Assembly: GCA_050694275.1 (NCBI GenBank)
Contig: JBOGXF010000053.1
Span: forward strand, 1-64,000
Length of the DNA: 64,000 nt
Source: JBOGXF01 sp050694275
GTDB lineage: Bacteria > Actinomycetota > CADDZG01 > WHSQ01
Direction of reading: 5' to 3'
Both the position numbers and the translations under genes were made by a program. Positions within the stretch are counted from its first letter, which is position 1. Each line of letters opens with the position of its first letter. The notes beneath the pieces were generated by a model. It was not told the DNA's origin. It searched no databases and saw only the letters and a program-made list of their open reading frames with translations. This document shows positions 23,384 to 30,290 of the stretch, in pieces.

Positions 23384-24499
23384 GGGATTGGCCGTGTGGA
23401 AATACAGGTCGGTGAACTCCTCGAGCGTGAACTCGCCGTCCGCGAGCGGCCCCTCCTTCACCACGCCCTTCCGCCCGCGGGCGATCACGCCATCTTTGAT
23501 GCCCGAGGTGCGGTCCCCCAGTATCGCCCGCGCCTCCTGAATGATCGCGACCGCGCCCCCCGCTGCGTAAGGAGCGGCGGCGCTCGTGCAGCACGCGATC
23601 GGCGCGGGCCGCATCTTTTTCGTGCTGTCGCGGATGGCCGTGAAACCCGAGTAAGCGTCTGCGACGACATGCGGCGGCGATCCCGACCACAGAGTCATCT
23701 TGCCGTTGTCGTGGCCGCCGACCAGGATCACTCCCGGAGGCGCGGTCGACAACACATAGGTCGGCGTGGGGGCCGCGCCCATGATGTACGCGGTCCCGTT
23801 ACCCGAGGCGGCAATCGTCACCATCTTCTCGGCTGCATGGGCGAACGCTTCCGGAGTTGAGCTGTTGGCCGGCGGGGGCACGAGATTCAGCCAGGAGTTC
23901 GACTGGACGTCGATCCACCCCGCATCGGCCGCCCACCGCACACCCTGTTCTCCGAGGCCCTCGATCATCACGATGCGCGCGTCGGGCGCAAGCGAGCGTG
24001 GCGCCCCCGCGGCCCGCGACGACGTCATGGTCCCGTGGCCGTGATCGTCGAGGATCACGTGCTCGTTGCAGCCGCCGCCGGCGTTGACCGGCGGAGGAGA
24101 GTCGCTGGAGCAGGTACCGCCCGCGCCGAACGAGATGGCGCCGACGATCCTCGTTCCCGGTATCCAGTAAAGAATCCCGCGCCTGGCCCGCGCCCACACC
24201 GCGGCATCCTTCTCGACCGCTTCTTCATAGGGCGCATCCAGCGTCAGGCGGAGCGCCTCGGCGTCCTTTGGATAGCCCGGGATGTACGTCGAGGGGTGCC
24301 TGCGAGCGAGCGCAGATCGGTCGCGGAAGGCGACGCTGTAGGGGTTGATACCGGCGTCGATCAGGGCGACAACGCCCAACGGCCCGGCCCCGGAGGACAG
24401 ATTCTTCTTCTTCGCCTTCGCTACCGACGCGGCCGGGAGCGAGGCCCCCGCCGCCACGGCGAACGCCAGACTCGCCGCCACAAGGATGCGAGATCGCAT
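23354..24499 (-). CDS. Secreted subtilisin-like serine peptidase (S8), frameshifted near its end
   Basis: Precursor with a signal sequence (RSRILVAASLAFAVAAGASLP). The subtilase triad is present: Asp in VALIDAGINPY, His in DDHGHGTMTSS and Ser in TSAAAPYAAG, with the oxyanion Asn in AASGNGTAY. The frame ends at 23354 soon after YFHTANPTRP, but similar-quality coding continues in another frame to 23079. All catalytic residues precede the shift, so a shortened enzyme could still work. Start taken at the ATG at 24499, just before the signal peptide; a GTG at 24526 is possible. It converges on mscL. Confidence 0.82.
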   Translation of the reverse strand: MRSRILVAASLAFAVAAGASLPAASVAKAKKKNLSSGAGPLGVVALIDAGINPYSVAFRDRSALARRHPSTYIPGYPKDAEALRLTLDAPYEEAVEKDAAVWARARRGILYWIPGTRIVGAISFGAGGTCSSDSPPPVNAGGGCNEHVILDDHGHGTMTSSRAAGAPRSLAPDARIVMIEGLGEQGVRWAADAGWIDVQSNSWLNLVPPPANSSTPEAFAHAAEKMVTIAASGNGTAYIMGAAPTPTYVLSTAPPGVILVGGHDNGKMTLWSGSPPHVVADAYSGFTAIRDSTKKMRPAPIACCTSAAAPYAAGGAVAIIQEARAILGDRTSGIKDGVIARGRKGVVKEGPLADGEFTLEEFTDLYFHTANPTRPRAKTTG

Positions 24500-24586
24500 G
24501 TTCGGAGCCCCCGATTCGCTCGTCACTCCTGTTAAGGGTTCGCTCTTCCGCCCCCCGCTTCCTGCGGCCGTCTAACCTTCTCGCCG

Positions 24587-25084
24587 ATGGATGTTCTCGA
24601 CGCGGTCCCCGTCCTCCGCGACCTCCCCCCGGCGGTCGCCGTCGCGCTGGTCGCGATGTTGCCGATCGTCGAGTTGCGCGGCGCGATCCCAATCGGCTTC
24701 TTACTCGGCCTCGGCCCCCTCGAGAACTTCGCGGCGGCGGTGGTCGGCAACCTCATTCCCGTGCCCGCCCTCGTCTGGCTCCTGGACCCCGCCCAGCGGT
24801 GGCTCTCGGCCCATTCCCGCGCCTTCGCCCGCTTCTTTTCGTGGCTGTTTGCCCGCACGCGTACCAGGCACAGCGCACGCTACGAACGATTCCGCGACGC
24901 CGCGCTGATCCTGTTCGTCGGCGTCCCGCTTCCCGGAACCGGCGCGTGGACGGGCGCGGCGGCCGCGTTCGTCTTCGGGATCAAGGGCTGGAAGGCGTTC
25001 CTGTTGATCACGGTGGGCGTGGTGATAGCCGGTATCGCGGTAACCCTGTTCATCGAGACCGGAAGAGCCGTCGTCAACAGATGA
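24587..25084 (+). CDS. Small multidrug export protein family membrane protein
   Basis: A 165-residue inner-membrane protein of the family annotated as putative small multi-drug export (COG2426). Visible marks are MLPIVELRGAIPIGFLLGLGP near residue 25, a hydrophobic hairpin at about 45-65, and the conserved LFVGVPLPGTGAWTGAAAAFVFG near residue 110. The role is inferred from the family; export of drugs has not been widely shown. TAACCT ends 8 bases before the ATG. It is divergent from the S8 peptidase and is the last gene before the insertion sequence. Confidence 0.85.
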   Translation: MDVLDAVPVLRDLPPAVAVALVAMLPIVELRGAIPIGFLLGLGPLENFAAAVVGNLIPVPALVWLLDPAQRWLSAHSRAFARFFSWLFARTRTRHSARYERFRDAALILFVGVPLPGTGAWTGAAAAFVFGIKGWKAFLLITVGVVIAGIAVTLFIETGRAVVNR

Positions 25085-25219
25085 GGTCCGAGGGCGCGTT
25101 GCCGTCCCGGCTTGGGGTGAATAGGCACAATTAGGATCCGCGGGTTCGACGCCTCCTGATCCGGATCCGTATCATGTTCGGATTGCTTCCCGCTGAGGCC
25201 CGCCGGCAAACTCCGCCTG

Positions 25220-26568
25220 TTGCCTCATGTCAAGAGGTCCTCTTGAGGTCGGTTCGTTGCCTCACGGAAGATGTCCTCGACGCGGTCCACGGATGGCCCA
25301 CCGATCTTGCTCCGGGAGCAGCCCCCTCCCCAGGACGCGCCATCTTGAGCAACCTCGTCTGGAGGCGGCCGATCCTGCGGGCGAGCATCACCAGGTTGGT
25401 CTTTAGATACTGGGCACGGAGATCGGCCTTGACCGCTTCCGACACCAGATCGGTGGCCAGCAGCCGCTGAAGCGGAGTGCGGGCCTCGTCGTAGCGCCGC
25501 GTCACCCGGGCCCCTCGCCGGGTCTTGGAGACGAGCTTCTGCTGAGGGGAAAAGAAGTTCACCCACAGCCGCAGCCAGCCATAGAGCTCGTTTAAGAGCT
25601 CGAGCGCGGCCTCACCCTCAAAGCGGCCGTAGCCGACCGACTGACGCACCACGGTCCAGTTCTTCTGCTCGACAAAGCAGTTGTCGTTCTTGCGATACGG
25701 CCGCGTGCGCGTGAAGGTGATCTCGTTCTCCGAGCAATAGCGGAAGAGATGGTCGTTGATGAACTCCGAGCCGTTGTCCGAGTCGATGCCGAGAAGCGGG
25801 AACGGCAGGCAGCTCTCGATGCCAACCAACGCCTCAAATACCCAGCGCTGGGCCTTGTTCTTGACCGCCTGCATCTCGGTCCACCCGGTGGCGACGTCGG
25901 TCACGTTGAGCGTTTGGCAGAACTCGCCCTGAGGATTGCCGCCGTCGTGGGCGACGAGGTCGATCTCGCAGAAGCCTGGCCCGGACTCATCCCACTCGGC
26001 GAAGGTCCGTATTGGGATCTGGGCTTTGAGCAGGCTCCCCGGTTTGGTCCCGCTGCGGCCCTTGACCTGCAAGCGTTTGCGGTCGGGGGCGAGCACCCGA
26101 TCGATGGTCGCGGGTGAGATCACGATCAGCTTGTCTTTAACCCCGGGATCTAGGTACAGCTCGCCATGGCGCTCGAGGACCGAGACGATCTCGGAAAGGA
26201 AGGGCGCCAGGCGTTTGCCGCAGGGCCCACCGAGGACTATCCAGACCTTGCGCAGGGCGTCGACGACCGCGGCGTCGTAGATCACCGGCCGGGGCTTGAT
26301 CGGGGCCCTCGGTTGATCGGCGCGAGCTATCGCCCGACGGGCATGGCGGCGAGTCCAGCCCGTGAGCGCGCAGAGCTCGTCGAGGATCGCTCCCTTCTCG
26401 GTTTTGCTCGCCCGGGCGTAGCGGGTCGCGATCACCTTGGTCACTGCCCTGCGCTCAGACATCGACAACCCCATTTACGGACTCCCCCCGCCGGCCCACA
26501 CGACGGGCCAAGCGGACATTTCCTGATGAGGCATCGAACGGATTTCGAGGACATTTCTGATGATTCAA
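25220..26568 (-). mobile_element. Insertion sequence with tandem terminal repeats
   Basis: Bounds are estimated from repeats matching at both ends: TTGCCTCATG..GTCCTC (25220-25242) and TTGCCTCACGG..GTCCTC (25257-25278) on the left, and inverted matches GCGGACATTTC..GAGGCA (26512-26533) and GAGGACATTTC..TTCAA (26547-26568) on the right. One transposase gene fills the interior. No flanking target duplication is evident, so exact ends may differ by several bases. The right end is 10 bases from the -35 box of the SOS-controlled HNH gene. Confidence 0.7.
25230..26474 (-). CDS. DDE integrase-type transposase
   Basis: The 414-residue transposase has an N-terminal helix-turn-helix (LDELCALTGWTRRHARRAI, residues 31-49) and an integrase core with Asp172 in CEIDLVAHDGG, Asp233 in DSDNGSEFIN and Glu269 in NCFVEQKN. 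The D-35-E spacing is that of retroviral-type integrases. A basic, low-complexity tail follows to residue 414 and runs into the left terminal repeats. It resembles transposases filed under ISNCY or IS481-like groups; the family was not determined. GGGGAG precedes the ATG. The gene looks intact. Confidence 0.88.
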   Translation of the reverse strand: MGLSMSERRAVTKVIATRYARASKTEKGAILDELCALTGWTRRHARRAIARADQPRAPIKPRPVIYDAAVVDALRKVWIVLGGPCGKRLAPFLSEIVSVLERHGELYLDPGVKDKLIVISPATIDRVLAPDRKRLQVKGRSGTKPGSLLKAQIPIRTFAEWDESGPGFCEIDLVAHDGGNPQGEFCQTLNVTDVATGWTEMQAVKNKAQRWVFEALVGIESCLPFPLLGIDSDNGSEFINDHLFRYCSENEITFTRTRPYRKNDNCFVEQKNWTVVRQSVGYGRFEGEAALELLNELYGWLRLWVNFFSPQQKLVSKTRRGARVTRRYDEARTPLQRLLATDLVSEAVKADLRAQYLKTNLVMLARRIGRLQTRLLKMARPGEGAAPGARSVGHPWTASRTSSVRQRTDLKRTS

Positions 26569-26577
26569 GTCGGGTGC

Positions 26578-26606
26578 TTGCCATCGAACATATGTTCGCA
26601 TATAGT
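26578..26606 (+). promoter_or_regulatory. LexA-controlled promoter (SOS box) of the HNH gene
   Basis: -35 TTGCCA (26578-26583) and -10 TATAGT (26601-26606) are 17 bases apart. The spacer holds the perfect 14-base palindrome CGAACATATGTTCG (26585-26598), which fits the actinobacterial LexA consensus CGAAC-N4-GTTCG. LexA bound here would block polymerase, so DNA damage should induce the gene. Confidence 0.86.
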
Positions 26607-26672
26607 AGAGGTGAGGAGGGGCACCGGGGAGCCCCTGGTGGGAAGGGGCCGCTGCTTTACAAGAGGTGCCCG

Positions 26673-27824
26673 ATGTACGACGACCCGATCAACGACCACG
26701 ACGCCATTACCACACGAGAACTCCTCGAGGGCTTCGACCGCAGCTCGGCGGTGGTCGGTGCCGCCCAGCGGCGCCATCTTGCGTTCATCGTCGCGTGCGA
26801 CGCCGCCCGCGTGTGGGCCGACGACGACTGCCGCGACATCGCTCACTGGGTCGCGCTGCGCGACGGCATCTCCACCTGGAAAGCCCAGCGCATGGTGGCC
26901 GCCGGCTACGCCCTCAAAAGCCTGCCGGCGATCTGCCGCGCCTTGGAGGATGGGGTCCTGTCGCTCGACAAGGTTGTGGAGCTGACCCGCTTCGCCACCC
27001 CCTACGACGAAGACGACCTGATCGCGTGGGCGAGCCGGGTCGCGCCCGCGGCGATCCGCGAGAAAGCCGACGCCGCGCGGCGCTTGTCCGACGAGGAGCT
27101 GAGACAAAACCGGTGGCGAGAACTGCGGTGGTGGTGGGAGGACGACGGTAGCCGCATGAGCCTGTGGGGATCGCTTCCCGCCGACAAGGGAGCGGTGGTC
27201 GCCAAGGCCCTCGATCGCTTGGCCGAGCACATCCCCGAGCTGCCCGACGATGTTCCTTCCTGGACCGAGGACGGTCCTTCGACCATCGACGCCCGGCGCG
27301 CCGATGCGCTCGTGGCGATGGCCTCGGCGACGATCGCCGCAGACCCCGATCCGGACCGGGCGACGCTCGTGGTCCACGCCGAGCTTTCCGCGCTCATCGG
27401 CGATGGCCCCAGCGGCGTGATCGCCGGGGGTCCGGCGATTCCTCCCCAGATGGTCCAGCGGCTGGCGTGCGACTGCCGGCTCCAGGCGGTGCTGCACGGA
27501 CAAGAGGGCGGCATCGTCTCAATCGGGACGACCGCGCGCAACATACCCCCGTGGCTCAGGCGCCAGGTCGAGCACCGCGACGGCTACCGGTGCACGTTCC
27601 CGGGCTGTGGAGCCAAGCGTTTCGTCGAGGTGCACCACATCGTGCCGTGGCCGAAGGGGCCCACCGAGATCGGAAACCTCCTGTGCGCATGCTCCTTCCA
27701 CCACGACCTGCTCCATCTGCACGGGTGGCATGCGGGGCTGGGGGTCGACGGAGCGGCGCGTTGGTTCCGCCCGGACTGGACGCCCTACGAACCACGACCT
27801 GCGCCTGCGGCGCTGCCGAACTGA
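26673..27824 (+). CDS. DUF222 / 13E12-type HNH endonuclease, SOS-regulated
   Basis: A 383-residue protein with an N-terminal DUF222 region (residues 10-260, helical, SVVGAAQRRHLAFIVACDA) and a C-terminal HNH nuclease domain: RDGYRCTFPGCGAKRFVEVHHIVPW, then GNLLCACSFHHDLLH. Two cysteine pairs probably hold zinc. Start at the ATG at 26673, after AAGAGG. Mycobacterial 13E12 genes are induced by DNA damage, and the promoter here has a clear LexA box. The natural target DNA is unknown. The insertion sequence abuts its promoter. Confidence 0.9.
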   Translation: MYDDPINDHDAITTRELLEGFDRSSAVVGAAQRRHLAFIVACDAARVWADDDCRDIAHWVALRDGISTWKAQRMVAAGYALKSLPAICRALEDGVLSLDKVVELTRFATPYDEDDLIAWASRVAPAAIREKADAARRLSDEELRQNRWRELRWWWEDDGSRMSLWGSLPADKGAVVAKALDRLAEHIPELPDDVPSWTEDGPSTIDARRADALVAMASATIAADPDPDRATLVVHAELSALIGDGPSGVIAGGPAIPPQMVQRLACDCRLQAVLHGQEGGIVSIGTTARNIPPWLRRQVEHRDGYRCTFPGCGAKRFVEVHHIVPWPKGPTEIGNLLCACSFHHDLLHLHGWHAGLGVDGAARWFRPDWTPYEPRPAPAALPN

Positions 27825-27863
27825 ATCTCGGCCGCCAAAAGACCGGCAGGACGCGTAGATTAG

Positions 27864-28562
27864 ATGGCCTCGATCATGGAGACGTCCCGTCCTGATCTCG
27901 AGTTGAACGATGTTGCGGTCGAGCGCGACGGCGTCCGCGTGCTCGATGGCCTGGATCTGACTGTTACGGGTGGCACCATCACATCCGTTGTGGGCCCATC
28001 GGGGGTCGGCAAAACCTCGCTGCTGCGCTGCATGAACGGGCTCACGCGCCCCGCGCGGGGAACGATCCGTCTTCGAGGGATCGACGTCTCCGATATCGAT
28101 CCCCGAGAGCTGAGACGTCGAGTGGGGATGATCTTCCAGGTCCCGGTGATGTTCGAAGGCAAGGTGCGAGACAACCTCGCATACGGCCTCGACGATGCGC
28201 GCGGGAATGCGGCTGAGGAGGAGCTCGCGACGGTCGGGCTCGATAGATCGTTCCTCGATCGACCGGCGACCGCTCTGTCTGTCGGTCAGGCGCAGAGAGT
28301 CTGCATCGCTCGCGCGCTGCTCCGCCGACCGGAAGTGCTGTTGATGGACGAGCCAACGTCATCTTTGGACCGGGACGCCGTCGCCCTGATCGAGCGCCTG
28401 GTGAAAAGGCTCCGGGATAACGGACTGACAATCGTCTTCGTCACACACGACCTACAACAAGCTCGGCGCATCGCGGACGCGGCTGCACTGCTGTTCGATG
28501 GCCGCCTCCGTTACTTCGGCGATCCCGATTCGATCGACGATCTGTGGGAGGAGCACCAATGA
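27864..28562 (+). CDS. fetA: FetA-like ABC transporter ATP-binding protein (iron export)
   Basis: ATPase partner of FetB. The 232 residues carry Walker A GPSGVGKTS, signature ALSVGQAQR and Walker B LLMDEPTSSLD. The signature reads LSVGQ instead of LSGGQ; the changed residue lies in the loop that contacts ATP, but the rest is intact. The ATG at 27864 is used; another at 27876 is possible. The stop overlaps the FetB start (ATGA). E. coli FetAB exports iron and protects against peroxide; the ideR gene just downstream supports a metal role here. Confidence 0.85.
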   Translation: MASIMETSRPDLELNDVAVERDGVRVLDGLDLTVTGGTITSVVGPSGVGKTSLLRCMNGLTRPARGTIRLRGIDVSDIDPRELRRRVGMIFQVPVMFEGKVRDNLAYGLDDARGNAAEEELATVGLDRSFLDRPATALSVGQAQRVCIARALLRRPEVLLMDEPTSSLDRDAVALIERLVKRLRDNGLTIVFVTHDLQQARRIADAAALLFDGRLRYFGDPDSIDDLWEEHQ

Positions 28563-29302
28563 TCGAAGTCCTCATGTCCCTGACTCTGGTCGCCATCGCT
28601 GTTGGCGTGTCCGTCGTCTACCGGTTCGGCGTGGAGAAAGACCTCCTGGTCGCAACGATCCGAGCCATCGTTCAGCTCGCTTTCCTCGCGTCTCTCATCC
28701 ACCTGGTTCTCGGTCAACTCGGATGGTCCGCTCCGCTGCTGATCGTCATGTTGCTGGTCGCGGCCTTCACCGCCGCCCGCCGCATGAAGGACATCTCCGG
28801 GGCCTTCATCCTCGCGCTCGTATCGATAGGCACCGCCTCTGGTGTGGCCCTGTTGGTGCTATTCGGCCTCGGCGCTTTCCCCCTCGAGCCTCGCTACCTC
28901 ATCCCACTGGGTGGGATGGTCATCGGGAACGCGATGAACGCAGTGTCGATTGCAGGTACGAGACTTGGAGACGAAGTGTTCGACAAGTCGCTCGAGGTCG
29001 AAGCCCGGCTCGCTCTGGGGGTCGGTGGGACCGAGGCTCTGCGCCCCTATGTCCGAAGGTCCGCGATCACAGGGCTTATCCCAACGCTTGACTCGACGAA
29101 AAACGTCGGCCTCGTCTTCCTACCCGGCGCGTTCGTGGGGATGATCCTGGGCGGCGCCAGTCCGAGAGATGCGGCCGAGGTGCAACTCGTCGTGCTCTTC
29201 ATGCTTTTAGGGGCCGTTTCGATCGCCGGTTTGGTCGCCACACTGCTCATCGCCCGAGCACTCATCACGCCGGATGAGCGATTGATCGTGCCGACGAAGT
29301 AA
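28559..29302 (+). CDS. fetB: FetB-like permease (UPF0014), iron export
   Basis: A 247-residue inner-membrane protein with about seven helices. It has the UPF0014 signatures QLAFLASLIHLVLG, the MVIGNAMNAVS stretch and the ALGVGGTEALRPYVRRS cytoplasmic segment with TLDSTKNVGLVFLPGAFVGMILGG. Together with FetA it should pump iron out of the cell. The ATG at 28559 overlaps the FetA stop and follows GGGAGGAG. The ideR gene starts 136 bases later. No IdeR box was found before fetA. Confidence 0.9.
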   Translation: MIEVLMSLTLVAIAVGVSVVYRFGVEKDLLVATIRAIVQLAFLASLIHLVLGQLGWSAPLLIVMLLVAAFTAARRMKDISGAFILALVSIGTASGVALLVLFGLGAFPLEPRYLIPLGGMVIGNAMNAVSIAGTRLGDEVFDKSLEVEARLALGVGGTEALRPYVRRSAITGLIPTLDSTKNVGLVFLPGAFVGMILGGASPRDAAEVQLVVLFMLLGAVSIAGLVATLLIARALITPDERLIVPTK

Positions 29303-29426
29303 ACCCGGGGGTCGGGCCGCCCGATCGCACCGATCGCACCGTGAGGAGAAGCCGCCTTCGTTTGCGCAGGGTTTAAAGAACTGCGGGAAATCGCATTGGC
29401 CTCTGAGACCTTGCCGAATGGCGCAC

Positions 29427-29432
29427 TAGAAT
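29427..29432 (+). promoter_or_regulatory. Putative -10 box (TAGAAT) of ideR
   Basis: TAGAAT, five of six matches to consensus, ends 6 bases before the ATG at 29439. No ribosome binding site is present, so ideR is probably leaderless. No IdeR box overlaps it, so autoregulation is not suggested. Confidence 0.5.
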
Positions 29433-29438
29433 CAAGCA

Positions 29439-30125
29439 ATGGCTACGCGCTCCCCCGACCTTCACGGCCTGAACCCGGCCTCCAAGGAGTACCTCGAAGC
29501 GATCTACGAGCTCGAGGAAGAGGGTCAGCGCATCCTCCAGGCGCGCATATCCGAGCGGCTCGGCCTCGCGCCGGCGACGGTATCGGAGGGGATCAAGCGC
29601 CTCGTCGCCGAGGGCTTCGTGACGATCGCGGGGGCCCGCGACATATCCCTCACCGACACCGGACGCACGATCGCCGAGACGCTCGTGCGCCGTCACCGCC
29701 TCGCCGAGCGCATGCTCGTCGATCTCCTGGGCATCCCGTGGCACCTCTGCCACGAACAGGCCGAGGACTGGGAGAAGGTCATGACCTCCGAGGTCGAGGA
29801 GGCGATCCTCGACAAGCTCGAGGGAGCGCCCACCTGTCCGCACGGGAACCCGATCCCGGGCACCGACTCCGCGCTCCCCTGGTCCGAGCTCAAGCCGGTC
29901 GGCGAGATGGACGTCGGCGAGACCGCCCGCCTCACGCGGCTGCTCGAGGACGTCGAGCTCGACCACGGCGTGCTGAAGTACCTCGAGGACCACGGGCTCA
30001 TGCCGGGCCGCGATCTGACCCTGATCGAGATCGCCCCCGACGGGACGCTCAACCTCGAGGTCGATGGCGACCGAGTCGGCCTGGGCAAACGGCTCGCCGA
30101 CAACCTCTGGGTCCTGGCCGACTGA
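29439..30125 (+). CDS. ideR: Iron-dependent repressor, DtxR/IdeR family
   Basis: Metal-activated repressor. The 228 residues include a winged helix-turn-helix (residues 8-70, YLEAIYELEEEGQRILQARISERL then APATVSEGIKRL), a dimerisation domain with the metal-ligand region RHRLAERMLVDLLGIPWHLCHEQAEDWE, and a C-terminal SH3-like FeoA domain (about 150-225). Cys in HLCHEQAEDWE matches the key ancillary metal ligand of IdeR. The window holds two excellent IdeR boxes, before sufB and sufD, and fetAB directly upstream, so it probably controls iron-sulfur assembly here. A manganese-sensing role cannot be excluded. Confidence 0.92.
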   Translation: MATRSPDLHGLNPASKEYLEAIYELEEEGQRILQARISERLGLAPATVSEGIKRLVAEGFVTIAGARDISLTDTGRTIAETLVRRHRLAERMLVDLLGIPWHLCHEQAEDWEKVMTSEVEEAILDKLEGAPTCPHGNPIPGTDSALPWSELKPVGEMDVGETARLTRLLEDVELDHGVLKYLEDHGLMPGRDLTLIEIAPDGTLNLEVDGDRVGLGKRLADNLWVLAD

Positions 30126-30140
30126 GTGACGTCCAGGTGA

Positions 30141-30169
30141 TTGACACCACCCCCCGCAGCCGATAGCTT
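30141..30169 (+). promoter_or_regulatory. Strong promoter upstream of the gltB leader
   Basis: A perfect -35 TTGACA (30141-30146) and a -10 TAGCTT (30164-30169) are separated by 17 bases. Transcription should begin near 30176, leaving a leader of about 115 bases before gltB that first crosses an intrinsic terminator. Confidence 0.72.
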
Positions 30170-30196
30170 GCGGCCAGACAGGAACTGATCCGGAGC

Positions 30197-30229
30197 AACG
30201 GCGCTCGTTCGCGGGCGCCGTTTTGTTTT
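30197..30229 (+). terminator. Intrinsic terminator in the gltB leader
   Basis: AACGGCGC (30197-30204) pairs with GCGCCGTT (30215-30222) and the run TTTTGTTTT follows. It lies after the promoter at 30141-30169 and 61 bases before gltB. It may end the ideR transcript, or act as an attenuator for gltB. GCGGGC (30211-30216) can instead pair with GCCCGC at 30230-30235, an alternative fold that would disrupt the terminator. Confidence 0.75.
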
Positions 30230-30290
30230 GCCCGCAGTGTGAGCACAAAGCCCGTCGACCTTTGCACTCAGTTCATCGAGAGGATCCGAC

